Of a stretch of DNA of 64,000 bases, positions 9,002 through 18,349 are shown piece by piece; position 1 is the stretch's first letter, and every line of letters starts with the position of its first letter. Source of the stretch: UBA9647 sp963739335. GTDB lineage: Bacteria > Bacteroidota > Ignavibacteria > UBA10030. The translations under genes and the position numbers were made by a program. The notes under the pieces were generated by a model. It ran no database searches. It was not told the DNA's origin and saw only the letters and a program-made list of their open reading frames with translations. The stretch lies in contig CAVUAC010000071.1 of NCBI GenBank assembly GCA_963739335.1, forward strand, positions 1-64,000, read 5' to 3'.

Positions 9002-9296
9002 AACATCCCTTGTGCGCAAAAGAGTATCTTCGCTCGACCTTGAATAGCATGATACTCGTTCGTCGGTGGAAGTGCAAGGAAAGAATTGTCGAGCACTGCG
9101 GGAATAACGTGAGATTTACAGGTCGACGGACGAGAATGTATCGGTATCTTCAAGCCCCCGCGGTCTCTTCTCATTTTGAGATTGAGGAGCAGCCGCCGCA
9201 CATAATGAGCGTGGAGAGCTGCACCATCGGAGGAAGAAAGAAGCGGGGGCAATGCTGCTTGCTCCCGGCCGAATTCACGGGGGCGTTTGCTGCGAT

Positions 9297-10024
9297 CTAT
9301 GCAAATGAGAATGGTTGGCCAGGAACAAGTTCCCTGACAGCTTTTTTCATAGATGCTGGGAGATGCTTCTTCAGTTCCGTTGGAGTACCGGCAAGAATAG
9401 GGAACGTGCCGTAATGCATGCCAACGACAAGTCCAGGTCTGAGCAGTTTGCAGGCATATGCTGCCTCGCGCGGATCCATCGTGGACAGTCCACCAATGGG
9501 GAGCAATGCCACCTGTGGCTTGTAGAGATCGCGAATGATCTTCATATCGCCGAAGACTGCCGTGTCACCGGCATGGTACACCCTCACACCGTTCTCGAAT
9601 TCCACAACGAACCCCGCAGGTTCTCCGCCGGGAACAATGACTCCACCGACATCAAGGTCTGAGCTATGCTTCGCATCGACCATGGTTACGTTGAAACCGT
9701 CGACATTCATCGTTCCCCCTTTGTTTATCCCTTTCGCCCCGGGAAGGCCGTTTTTCTGAAAATAGAGTGAGATCTCGTGGATGGAAATCACTGTTGCGTT
9801 TGTGCGCTGAGCGAGCTCGATCGTGTTGCCAACATGGTCAGAATGCCCATGCGTCACAAGAATCACATCGACCCGCGCAATTTCCCTTGCTCCCGGGGTG
9901 CTTTCGGATTCTCCAGCCACGGGTCGATAAGCACGGACTTACCGCCCGGCGTTTGCAGCAAAAACGCTGAATGACCAAACCACGTGATGTTGAGCTTCAC
10001 TTTTGGCGTTTTCTTTGCTTTCAT
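9297..10024 (-). CDS. UPF0173 metal-dependent hydrolase (MBL fold), frameshifted
   Basis: Metallo-beta-lactamase-fold hydrolase of about 242 residues split over two frames. The first frame starts at 10024 (Shine-Dalgarno AAAGGA) with NITWFGHSAFLL...SVLIDPWLENPKAP. The second frame continues VDVILVTHGHSDHVGN, with the zinc motif HGHSDH, and later YHAGDT. The join falls at a CCCC run near 9898, where one extra C would restore ENPKAPPGAREIARVDV. The rest of both halves is well conserved, so a base-calling error is more likely than decay. Confidence 0.85.
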
Positions 10025-10106
10025 TGTGGTTCCTTTCGTCAAATCACATATCGTTACCATGACATGAGAATCACCATGACCCTGATGTCGATCCTGGCAA
10101 CCTACG

Positions 10107-10706
10107 CTAGTGGCTTCGTTTCCACCTGACCGTCAGCTCTGCAACACGCTTTCCCAGCGCCTCGCCCTTCTTGAGAAACTGATCCGCAACTTTCCTTTCT
10201 CCTTGCCCCTGATCAAAGGGCTTCTCTACTGTAATCGCTGAAGCTCCGAACGCGGAAGTCCAGTCATTGCCCCCGACAACGATCATTCCGTAAATCAACA
10301 TTGAATGCAGAATGTTCATTTGTGTCAGCTCTTCGCCAGCCGAGATGCCGCCGGCGGTGACAAAAGCCGCTCCAATCTTGTCACGCATCGGCGCGCCTTC
10401 AAATGGCCAGGAGTTCATGAACCGTGCGACATCCGGGGCGACATTGGCATTGTGAACGGGGCTCCCGACAATGAGCGCATCCGCAGCCAGCAAATCTTCC
10501 TTCGTTACTTCACCCATTTTCATTAGCTGCACCTTGAGATTTGCCACAGATCGTGCCCCTTGAGCCACCGCCTCCGCCATTGCACGAGTGTGCCCATCTT
10601 GACTGTAATACGCGATCAACACTGTAGGTTGCTGCTGAGCCTCTGAGTGACTTATCCAGAGAATGATCGTAAACCAAAGCAATAGGGATACGCGAATCTT
10701 GCGCAT
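10107..10706 (-). CDS. Flavodoxin/NAD(P)H:quinone oxidoreductase-like protein with signal peptide
   Basis: About 199 residues. After an apparent signal peptide (residues 1-25, cleaved near SHSEA) comes a flavodoxin fold with the FMN-phosphate loop SQDGHTRAMAEAVA, LIVGSPVHNANV and a Gly-rich AAFVTAGGISAGEE segment. This resembles WrbA-type flavodoxins, which are normally cytoplasmic. The ATG at 10706 has AAGGA 7 bases upstream; a longer frame reaching 10796 would run into the preceding ybaK-like gene. Location outside the cytoplasm is inference from the leader. Confidence 0.8.
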   Translation of the reverse strand: MRKIRVSLLLWFTIILWISHSEAQQQPTVLIAYYSQDGHTRAMAEAVAQGARSVANLKVQLMKMGEVTKEDLLAADALIVGSPVHNANVAPDVARFMNSWPFEGAPMRDKIGAAFVTAGGISAGEELTQMNILHSMLIYGMIVVGGNDWTSAFGASAITVEKPFDQGQGERKVADQFLKKGEALGKRVAELTVRWKRSH

Positions 10707-10767
10707 AGGCAGTTCCTTTCTTTCTCCTCTCGCATCAAACGAAGAGGGTCCTTGTCCGGCGCGGAGA

Positions 10768-11238
10768 CTACTTCTTCTGAATTGCGAAGGACCCAAGGGT
10801 CGGCTTCACAAGCTGCTCATACTCTGCATATGGCATGCGGATCAACTCGTGATGCGAGCCGGCATTGAATGCGATCTCGCGATCCTCTGCCAGCATCTTG
10901 TCAGCAAAGACCTTCATGTTGAAGAGGCCACCTACAGGGGGCATCGCCCCCACTTCACATTCGGGAAAGCGATCTTTGAATTCCGACTCACTCGCCAGCT
11001 CAATACTTTTTGCGCCGCTGATCTCCCTCAGCTTGTTGAAGTCAACCATGGACGACGCCGGGAGCACAGCCATCGCCATGGCGCCGTCCATCCAGACGAT
11101 GACCGTTTTCGCCATCTCCTTTCCCGGAATATGAGCGGACTGGGCAACGTCTTGAGCCGTGAATGCCGTCGAGTGCGTGATGTTCACGTACTTGACTTGA
11201 TGACTATCGAGAAACTCAACCAACTTTTTCAGGATCAT
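10768..11238 (-). CDS. YbaK/ProX-type aminoacyl-tRNA deacylase
   Basis: 156 residues of the YbaK/aminoacyl-tRNA editing domain. Motifs seen are HSTAFTAQDVAQSAHIPG, the strand-turn AKTVIVWMDG and the conserved ECEVGAMPPVG, followed by SHHELIRM. Family members hydrolyse mischarged tRNAs such as Cys- or Ala-tRNAPro in trans. A strong AAGGAGG site precedes the ATG. The gene ends about 60 bases before the exported flavodoxin on the same strand, so they may be co-transcribed. Confidence 0.88.
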   Translation of the reverse strand: MILKKLVEFLDSHQVKYVNITHSTAFTAQDVAQSAHIPGKEMAKTVIVWMDGAMAMAVLPASSMVDFNKLREISGAKSIELASESEFKDRFPECEVGAMPPVGGLFNMKVFADKMLAEDREIAFNAGSHHELIRMPYAEYEQLVKPTLGSFAIQKK

Positions 11239-11292
11239 AGCAACCTCCTTTCAGGGCTATGACAGGTGCATCTCCTCTGCATCACCAAAATG

Positions 11293-11337
11293 AAAAACCC
11301 GCAGACATGCAAGGAACAGGTATATCTGCGGGTTTTT
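11293..11337 (-). terminator. Intrinsic terminator
   Basis: Perfect 13-bp inverted repeat AAAAACCCGCAGA (11293-11305) / TCTGCGGGTTTTT (11325-11337) with flanking A and T runs. It lies just after the DUF4412 gene on the minus strand, which it should terminate; the ybaK-like gene starts beyond it. Confidence 0.85.
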
Positions 11338-11410
11338 GAATTCAGGTCATCTTCACCTGATCGCTGCAATAATTGACCACTTGGGGCGAGCTACGCGCCT
11401 CAAAACAACG

Positions 11411-12205
11411 TCACTCCTCTTTCTTGACTTCTTTCCCGCCTGCTTTCTCGAGCTGTTCCTGCCACTTGGACTGCACCTTCGTGTACCCCGAGGGGACCTC
11501 ATACTCCGAAGCCAGCGTTGACCGCTTCTCCATGCCGGTCACGACTTGGGTCATTGTTGTTCCATAGTCGGTCTCCATTGCAAAACCCTGCAGCTTCATA
11601 AGCTCCCCAGCCGCAGCTCCCATCGCGGGATTCCTTCCCATCATGCGCTTCGAGAACTCTTCGAAGTCTTTTCGCATCCCGGCGAATTCCTTAATGTCCT
11701 GCGTCGCCCAGACGGTCACCAACTCCTTGTCACCCTGCATGATGATATACTTTGTGCAGTTGTATCCGGCGATCGTTTTCCGCTCACCAGTATCCTTTGT
11801 GGTCGCTGGTGCCTCCTTGCCCGCACCGCCCATCATTTGCTCCATCATTTTCCGCTGGGCCTCCGGCAAATTCTTGAGCCTGTCCTTCATTTGTTCATTG
11901 GCTGCCTTCGTTTTGCTGGCCATCTTATCCATCAAACGGTCAAATTCATCGAACGTCATCTCAGAATATTGTTTCTCCTTCGCATTCACCGTGTAGATCA
12001 CCTTTTTGTCGAGGCGAAGAATGACCACCTCGCCATCTTCCGAAACCACCTTGACCATCTTCGGCATTAAGAATACCTCATTCAGCATCTCCTTGCCCAT
12101 GGCCGTCGTTGTGGTCTTCCAATGAAGACCCTGTGCAGAGCCAGCAGCCACAATCAGAATCACAAGAGCCAAAAGTTGAATCGCTCGTCGTATCGTTGTT
12201 CTCAT
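11411..12205 (-). CDS. DUF4412 domain protein, secreted
   Basis: 264 residues. A signal peptide (about 1-24, cleaved near GSAQG) is followed by a region typical of DUF4412: LDKKVIYTVNAKEKQYSEMT, then a helical stretch rich in Lys/Met (MASKTKAANEQMKDR), then GYNCTKYIIM and VTVWATQDIKEF. Such proteins are predicted periplasmic or outer-membrane-associated proteins of Bacteroidota with no known reaction. Terminated by the hairpin at 11293-11337. Confidence 0.8.
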   Translation of the reverse strand: MRTTIRRAIQLLALVILIVAAGSAQGLHWKTTTTAMGKEMLNEVFLMPKMVKVVSEDGEVVILRLDKKVIYTVNAKEKQYSEMTFDEFDRLMDKMASKTKAANEQMKDRLKNLPEAQRKMMEQMMGGAGKEAPATTKDTGERKTIAGYNCTKYIIMQGDKELVTVWATQDIKEFAGMRKDFEEFSKRMMGRNPAMGAAAGELMKLQGFAMETDYGTTMTQVVTGMEKRSTLASEYEVPSGYTKVQSKWQEQLEKAGGKEVKKEE

Positions 12206-12278
12206 GAGAATTCCCTTTCAGTGAGTTGTCCAGGGATGGAAGCGTTAGAGCATGATCACCTGCGCAAAACCGATATCT

Positions 12279-12452
12279 TCAGAACCGGAACCCCAGCAGG
12301 TTCCAGACGTTCATCCACCACACAAAGCTCAGTGAAGCAAGCAGCACAAGCCTGCTATGCAGGCGACGCCCAGGGCTCCAGGAGCCTCTTTTCCACACAA
12401 CAATCGTAAGAAAGAAGACGCCAACAGTCAAGACCGCTGCTGCAAGCCCAAA
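12279..12452 (-). pseudogene. C-terminal remnant of a membrane-anchored serine hydrolase
   Basis: The minus strand encodes, without a start codon, about 57 residues ending at a TGA (12279-12281). They include VLTVGVFFLTIVVWKR and end LSFVWWMNVWNLLGFRF. This looks like the last two membrane helices found at the C-terminus of some beta-lactamase-class-C/CubicO-type membrane proteins. Only the 3' end is present. The family assignment is from memory of such tails and is tentative. Confidence 0.5.
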
Positions 12453-12650
12453 TCACGGAGAGTTTAGGCCCTCAAAGTGTTGAGCAATCCACTCCGCATT
12501 TTTCTCAGCGATCGCGAGAATTGTTACCTGGGGGTTGACACCAAGCGAGGTGGGAGTCACACTGCCGTCGATGACGATGACTTCATTGGATTTCTCTGTT
12601 CCTTTCAACTCGCCGACAAGCTGAAGAACGCCGACAAAAAGCCACGAGAA
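12453..12650 (-). pseudogene. Chimeric remnant: M28 peptidase piece joined to GMC oxidoreductase C-terminus
   Basis: The minus strand reads in one frame VGELKGTEKSNEVIVI and then DGSVTPTSLGVNPQVTILAI...AEWIAQ to a stop at 12453-12455. The second part is the hallmark C-terminal motif of GMC (glucose-methanol-choline) oxidoreductases. The first part matches the M28 peptidase at 61527-62909: 12617-12570 and 62325-62372 agree at 44 of 48 bases. There is no start codon, and the reading begins directly after the amidase stop. This is a relic rather than a functional gene. Confidence 0.65.
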
Positions 12651-15600
12651 TCACTCAGCCAATATCTTCAGATATTTGAGTGCCCCCCTCATCAATTCTG
12701 TACGAACGTCGGCATCAAGGATAGTCTCGAACGGAAATCCCATAACAACGAGCCCGTAGTCCTTTCGATAGGCAATGGCTGCACCAAACTGGTTCTCTGA
12801 ATAGCGCAAGATCTGTTCACTGCCGCCATGCGGTGTGATCGCATCCGGCGATTCGACGACGTAGAAATCACGGTTAAGCTCGGCGTTGAAGGAGAACTCT
12901 CTGCCTTTCGGCAGGAAGGATGCGTTTGTCGAATAGACTCTCCCTGAGCGCGAGGCATGTCCCGTTGCCCAGTCGAAACGTAACACCCTCCATGCAAATC
13001 TGATGCTTGCGCTGTCCTGCACTGGATGCGCAAACAAATCCGCACCGACATATGCCCCGGAGACAAGGAGATTCCCACCGCGCTCGCAGTATTGCTGAAT
13101 CATTGTCTGCAGCCGTGGCGGAAAGGTCTTGAACTGCACATTGTTCAGCGAATCAACGGTTGCTTTCGGCCGGTGTGTCTCCTTTTCCTTGCCAAGGATA
13201 AGGTCGACAACCTGATAATCGTTGAAGCTAATCATGGAATCGATCACTGCCTCGCTGCTCGCAGAACAGAACGAGAGCCCGCAGGCCCTGATCGCAGAAC
13301 CGTGAACGAACGGATAATCAAATGAGTTGCCAGCGATAACTCTCCCTTCATTCTCTGCAAAGCTCGCACCATGACCCGGACCATCATTGGAACGGAAAAG
13401 AGACGACCGGTCAAAGTCGTACTGCTCTCCTGTGAACCCCAACTCGTATCGGTCGGGCACACCGCGATCCAGCTCAGGGAGAAATCCCTGATACTCGCCT
13501 GCATCGACAATGCCCGGACCCGAAATTCTGTGGAAGCCGTTGACAATCAATACTGGTTTAGCAGTGCTGGATTGCCGATAAACCGCGAGAATCTCAGATG
13601 GAAAACTCTCGCCCCCGTCGTTGATCGCCGTAACCTTGAAACTGTAGATGACCCCCGTCCTCAGGCTCTTGACAACCGTGCCCGCGGAGTCAGCAACTAA
13701 GCCGTTATCGAATCCTCCATCATCCTCCCTTGTGTAAACAAGATAGCGGGATGGCGTCGCACTGGGCTCAAGCGGATCGATCTGGGGTTTCCATCGAAGA
13801 ACCGCGCTGCCATTTCCAATGAGCTCGGCGGTGAAGTGAGTGACGGGGAGCGGCTGAACGACATACGGCGCGCCATGTTCCGTGGCGATGAAGCGAAGCA
13901 TCCCTTTGTAGATGGCACGTGCAACATCGAACCGGAACCGGGGCTCCAGAACGAATTTCATGTCGAGATAGTTCTGATGGGAAAGTAGCTCCAGCAAAAG
14001 CGAAGGCATGTTGGGCCGAACTGCCTCAGCGTAGTTCGTTGAGTTAAGCAACTGGCGGCGCTGCCAGATCGGATCATACTTTGCACGGACATCGTTCACT
14101 ACCTGAGTCTGGACAAGGTCGGCAAGGTCTCGGTTCGCGAAGCGAGAAACGCTGTCGGGGAAGATGGGCAATCGTTTCTGGTCTGAAACGCTGTAGATGG
14201 AAAGCGTTCCTATGGCTGTATCGTGGCTGGTAATACCAGCGTCCGTATGTAGGGCCATCGAAATGTCAATAGGGATACCAAGGCCTTTTTCATCGCGCTT
14301 TCTGTTTGGACCGGTACGGGGCTCCCATAAGGAAATTGAGATACTCCGGACGACTCTGATAATCGTCCCGATAGTCATCCCGATCACCGGCAAAGTCGTA
14401 GACGAGTGTATCCGGCATACCGGCATACTGTAAGTAGTATCGGCTTCCCTCAACATACTTCGGCCGGCCGCTGGCTTTGCCGTTCCTCGCAATAATGCCC
14501 ATCCCTCCTCCAAATCGGACCGCATCTGCCGTCACAACTCTGCCACGATCGTGGCTGCTGTTCGTGAGCACAATGCTTCCTGCTTCCCGATTCTTCCCCG
14601 CAGCAAACTTAAGCCTCCCCAAATAGATCCACGCCCCGCCGCCAATCTGTTGATTGACGACGAACTCTGTCCGTCCACCAAGGTGATGAACGACATATTG
14701 GGCATCGGTAACACTGCTGTCGGATGAGCTATAGGAAATGTAGACGGCATATTCGCCAGCTTCCGGAATTGGTGGCACCCAGACGGCCCCCGCTGTCGCG
14801 ACTGTATCCGAGTGAACAACACGAAACGTTCCTTGTTTGAAGGGATTGACACCCGGTCCGTAGGGAGGCACACCAATCGCAAAGCCCTCTCCCGCACCGC
14901 TCGTCCACTGTTCTCCCTGGCACACAACCTCCGAGTAGCCCGTTGATGGGTTATCGTTGTCCACGACGACTTCGTTCGTCTGGAAATCACGCTCCCGGGG
15001 CACAAACACGTTGGCGCCCGCGAGCTCCAGCATCGGGATCAAATAGGGGAGTGTGAACGATGTCGGGATAAGATCTTCCACCATCATAAAGACACGCGGC
15101 CGCTGCCACTCCCAGCGGTCGAGATCCCGGTTGTAGTACCAACCGTGACTGTGCCAGAGACCGATGTTCCGGTTGAAGAGTCCCTTGCTTGGGACGAAGG
15201 GTTTGCTGATGTTTTGCACGACGGGATGCGGCCTCTCCTTTTGAGCAAGAGGCATTCTCGACCGATCATACAGTGAGGTGTCGGCGCGGAAGTAATTGGG
15301 CACAAGCTGTTCGATCGGCTGTTTCAGCGAGCGCACGGAGAAGCTATACCCTTCGAAGTAGTCTGCGAAGTATAGCTGTACCTGACGGTAGATTTCTTTC
15401 ACATTCTCCGTACGATACGGCACATACGAAAGCGCGTCATTGAACTCTATCTCCACAACCCTTTTTGCTGAATCGGCCTTAATTGTATCCACGCGCGTTC
15501 GCGGAGGGAGCTCAAAGGAGAATTTCTTCGCAGTGACATCGAGTTTGAACTCTGCCATCTTCTCCGCCGCGGTTGGTCGATAGATCCCCACCGTGCGCAG

Positions 15601-15669
15601 AATGCCGCAACCCGAGAGGAAAAAGGGGGCAAGCAGCAAGATGACAAGAGAGACTTTGGGAGACTTCAT
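12651..15669 (-). CDS. Lipoprotein N-acetylmuramoyl-L-alanine amidase-like protein with golvesin-like and FnIII domains, frameshifted
   Basis: About 1005 residues in two frames. It starts at 15669 with a lipoprotein signal (lipobox FLSGCG). Next come an N-terminal domain, an amidase_3-like zinc region starting around IGLWHSHGWYYN, and an inserted golvesin/xanthan-lyase-like beta domain (AGEYAVYISYSSSDSSVTDA). The amidase part resumes with ALHTDAGI and SLLLELLSHQNY, followed by FnIII (RYLVYTREDDGG...YSFKVTAIND) and a C-terminal domain. The frame changes between 14311 and 14326, where deletion of one base of a CCCC run would join PEYLNFLMGA to GPNRKRDEKG. Likely a cell-wall hydrolase on the envelope. 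The frameshift may be a sequence error. Confidence 0.8.
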
Positions 15670-15827
15670 GGTGCGCTGGCTGTATCTTTTTGAGAAGACT
15701 TATAAGAAGACGGGGAGAACACTTTCTGCGTGCACAGCCAAAATGAAAGGGAAACCCGGCGGCAATGAAAAGAGATATAGATTCCTCTCAACATCAACGA
15801 CAACCAAACGCCGGACAAGGACGGCGC

Positions 15828-16283
15828 TCACCCGGCACGAGCAGCGGCAAAACGCCGGTAAAAACTGAAGCTTCCGATCAAGAGAATACCGCCCATGGCG
15901 ATGTAAGGAACAGCAAGGTAGTACTTTGGGATTGAGGTATTGCGAAGCGTGATGCCGATTGTCACCATGAAAACAATGATGAAGTACCCGCGCCATGCAG
16001 TGAACGCAAACAGGCACACACGTTCCGGCAGCTGGCCAATACGATCAATGTTTTTCTGGACAATCTTAAAGAACATGAGAAGATATCCAGCCGCTGCAAG
16101 CGCAACGCTTACGGACCCCAGAATAACCTGTGTGCTGAATGAGAAGACCTCAAGCCAAATGGTCGCACGCACACACAACAGCAGGCCGGCAACGGTCCAG
16201 AGTATTCCGGCAATGCCGAAAAGATAGTGCCGCGGCACGGCGGGATTAAGCTTCGATATGATGGATGCTCCTGCTTTGTTCAT
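15828..16283 (-). CDS. Four-helix membrane protein of unknown function
   Basis: About 151 residues with four hydrophobic segments (about 27-47, 52-80, 95-115 and 122-140 counted from the ATG at 16283) and a basic C-terminus (RRFAAARAG). I do not recognise a family. An in-frame GTG at 16304 is an alternative start; the ATG has AAGG close upstream. It lies upstream of the amidase lipoprotein in the same orientation, about 160 bases away. Confidence 0.6.
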   Translation of the reverse strand: MNKAGASIISKLNPAVPRHYLFGIAGILWTVAGLLLCVRATIWLEVFSFSTQVILGSVSVALAAAGYLLMFFKIVQKNIDRIGQLPERVCLFAFTAWRGYFIIVFMVTIGITLRNTSIPKYYLAVPYIAMGGILLIGSFSFYRRFAAARAG

Positions 16284-16589
16284 AACCTTGGGCAATCGGG
16301 GCACCAGACTTGAACGAACACCATGCGTAGAAATATAATCGACAAAAGATACAGAACCAAGACTCGCGAGGTGCTATTGATAATTTCTGTTTTGTTTCTG
16401 TGCCTTTGCTGCTGAAAGGTGCTGCTCACCATACAGTTACAGGGGTCACGAAGGGCCTTGGCGTACAAATCTTTGTTCCAGTAGGAACTGAAGAGGATTA
16501 TGCCTACATTGTAATGTCAAATAACAGTACACCGTCTATTCTCTTTTGGGAGAGCTCGTTCGGCACTTCTGGTGCAGGGTGAGCACGTC

Positions 16590-16818
16590 TCCAGAACCTC
16601 TCGCTGTCCAGAATTCCGCTTAACAGCGTGGAATCCTGAAAAGCGAAACCGCTGACGAACCGCACGAACACCTTCCAAGGTCGAAACGCCGTTAATCAGA
16701 TGAGGCTCTCGAGTTAACACTCGAGGAGCGATGAGTGGTTTTCAAGTCCGTATGTTCGGCGTACACCTTGCCCGACGGTTGAGTCGGGTTGTTATCAATA
16801 CAAGAAAGGACGTGTTCC
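16590..16818 (+). promoter_or_regulatory. Probable long structured 5' leader of the cold-shock gene
   Basis: About 230 bases before the csp start contain no gene but several hairpins: CTCGAG-TTAACA-CTCGAG at 16708-16725 and CCCGAC-GGTTGA-GTCGGG at 16771-16788. Long structured leaders are a known feature of cspA-type mRNAs, where they control stability and translation at low temperature. A promoter was not identified with confidence; 16305-16589 shows no gene. Confidence 0.4.
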
Positions 16819-17020
16819 ATGGAAAAAGGAACAGTCAAATGGTTCAACGCAGCAAAAGGTTTCGGCTTCATTTCACGTGCGGGTGGCGAAGATGTATTCG
16901 TCCACTTCAAGGCGATCACAGGCAGACGGCTACAAGAGCCTGAACGAAGGCGATGCGGTTGAGTTCGAAGTCGAGAAAGGCCCCAAAGGGCTTCAGGCGT
17001 CGAATGTCTCCGTTGTCTAA
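16819..17020 (+). CDS. cspA: CspA-family cold-shock protein, frameshifted
   Basis: Reads MEKGTVKWFNAAKGFGFISR and EDVFVHFKAI, with both RNA-binding motifs (KGFGFI and VFVHF). The frame breaks, and QADGYKSLNEGDAVEFEVEK continues one frame over to a stop at 17018-17020. Removing one A near 16914-16918 (GCGATCACAGGC) gives a normal 66-residue Csp. Csp proteins bind single-stranded RNA/DNA and melt structures at low temperature. Shine-Dalgarno AAAGGA at 16805-16810. Given the perfect conservation either side, the extra base is probably an assembly error. Confidence 0.9.
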
Positions 17021-17041
17021 TCAGCACATCGTACCCGTAAT

Positions 17042-17074
17042 AAAAAACCCTGCTCACAAGGCAGGGTTTTTTAT
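17042..17074 (+). terminator. Intrinsic terminator after csp
   Basis: AAAAAACCCTGC / GCAGGGTTTTTT hairpin with a 7-base loop (TCACAAG), 22 bases after the csp stop. The A and T runs on both sides allow it to act in both directions, so it may also serve the convergent RRM gene. Confidence 0.88.
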
Positions 17075-17126
17075 TGAAGAATGAGCACGAAGGCGTTTCT
17101 TTACAGAGAGATAGGAAACTCCGTCT

Positions 17127-17435
17127 TTACCAGCGCCGGCCACCACCACCATGCCGACCGCCTCCGCCAAATCCCCCACGAGAAGGTCGCTCTGGGCGAG
17201 GCCGTGCCTCGTTGACGTCCATAGACCGCCCTTTGAACTCCTTGCCGTGAAGGGCCGCAATGGCAGCTTCCGCTTCGGCTTTCACGGGCATCTCAATGAA
17301 TCCAAATCCTTTGGACACATTGTTCGAACGGTCCTTAATAATGGCCACTGAATCAAGTGTTCCAAACGGCTGGAACGCCTGCCGCAGGTCATCTTCAGTG
17401 ACATCGCGGGACAAGTTGCCGACGTAGAGTTTCAT
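17127..17435 (-). CDS. RRM-domain RNA-binding protein, glycine-rich tail
   Basis: 102 residues. A single RNA-recognition motif has RNP2 LYVGNL (residues 3-8) and RNP1 KGFGFIEM. It is followed by a Gly/Arg-rich tail (GGFGGGGRHGGGGRRW), as in cyanobacterial and Bacteroidota cold-induced Rbp proteins. The ATG at 17435 has GAGGTG 5 bases upstream; a GTG at 17441 is the alternative. It converges with the cold-shock gene, and the upstream region is rich in hairpins. A role as an RNA chaperone is likely. Confidence 0.9.
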   Translation of the reverse strand: MKLYVGNLSRDVTEDDLRQAFQPFGTLDSVAIIKDRSNNVSKGFGFIEMPVKAEAEAAIAALHGKEFKGRSMDVNEARPRPERPSRGGFGGGGRHGGGGRRW

Positions 17436-17441
17436 GTGCAC

Positions 17442-17857
17442 CTCGCTGTGTAATGAAAGAACATGATAGGTTGTGCCGGCCGCGCCGGCGACCCTTGCGA
17501 CGATGCAGATCGTCGGAGGAAGGCGACAGTGGTAGGCAGACAGTAATCTGTTTAGGTCTCATTATCGGACGGCAGGCCGCCGTGTGAACACACGATTCGT
17601 TCTTACAGGCTTGATCGAATGGGATCGAATTCCCTTTTCGGCGTCTCGTCCACGATTCCTATATTCAACATACTGCAAATATTGATAGTTTCCAAATGAT
17701 TGAAGATCGTGCGGCTGGGTGCACTATTTACAGCAAAAAGGCCAGACACACGAGCTGGATTGTGGTCTGCAGCACGGGCATCCCGGCTGCCCTTGTAATT
17801 CTTGCTCCTCTTTCATAGCTTCATGACGGTTATCCACTACTACCACATGAGGTTTCG
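17442..17857. other. Hairpin-rich intergenic region between divergent RRM and receiver genes
   Basis: 416 bases with no gene. Near the RRM start it contains GCCGGC-CGC-GCCGGC... (17475-17489), CGACGAT-GCAG-ATCGTCG (17498-17515) and the perfect palindrome CGTGTGAACACACG (17581-17594). These would lie in the 5' leader of the RRM mRNA. The half nearer 17858 should hold the promoter of the receiver gene; none was identified reliably. Confidence 0.4.
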
Positions 17858-18250
17858 ATGGTCACCGAACGACGCAAGCAGGTTTTGATCGTTGATGATG
17901 AGTCCATTATGGTCACGGTGCTTCACCGCCATGTCACCAACGCCGGATACGATTTTGATGTTGCATCAAATGGCCAGGAAGCACTCGACAAGATCCAGCA
18001 CGAGATTCCCGATCTCGTTCTCCTCGACCTGATGATGCCCGGAATGAACGGGTTTGAGACTTGCCGCCGCGTCCGCGCCAACGAGAAGACAAAGAAACTT
18101 CCGGTCATTATCGTGACGGCGCTGCACAGCGACACAGATTCTGCTGACGCAAGGGCGTGCGGTGCAAACGAGTTCATTGTTAAACCCGTCGACGGCGATC
18201 ATCTGGCCAAGCGCCTGAGACACTACCTCGGCTCTCCGTTCAAACCGTAG
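17858..18250 (+). CDS. Single-domain response regulator (CheY-like)
   Basis: 130 residues forming one receiver domain: acidic pocket VDDE (about 13-16), phospho-acceptor Asp in LVLLDLMMPGMNG (about 57), switch Thr in VTAL and the invariant Lys in VKPVDG. There is no output domain, so it probably acts by protein-protein contact or phosphorelay. No histidine kinase is encoded nearby. Followed by a terminator. Confidence 0.92.
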   Translation: MVTERRKQVLIVDDESIMVTVLHRHVTNAGYDFDVASNGQEALDKIQHEIPDLVLLDLMMPGMNGFETCRRVRANEKTKKLPVIIVTALHSDTDSADARACGANEFIVKPVDGDHLAKRLRHYLGSPFKP

Positions 18251-18290
18251 CGAACAAGCCGCGGTCGGGTCGGGAAGCCCCAAAACACAG

Positions 18291-18318
18291 AAGCCTCGGC
18301 ACAGTCGCCGAGGCTTTT
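18291..18318 (+). terminator. Intrinsic terminator
   Basis: AAGCCTCGGC (18291-18300) / GCCGAGGCTT (18307-18316) perfect 10-bp stem with a 6-base loop, followed by TTTG. It lies between the receiver gene and the convergent DUF1059 gene and can serve both. Confidence 0.85.
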
Positions 18319-18349
18319 GCGCGGAAACGAGCTCTTCTGCTCAGCTCGA

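Noticed and set aside
12651..14525. A separate gene starting at 14525 in the amidase region
   Set aside because: Its first 70 or so codons are the wrong frame of the amidase. The real sequence joins the upstream frame at 14311-14326.
16400..16582. Small plus-strand frame before the cold-shock gene
   Set aside because: No Shine-Dalgarno and no family features; it lies in the probable promoter/leader region.
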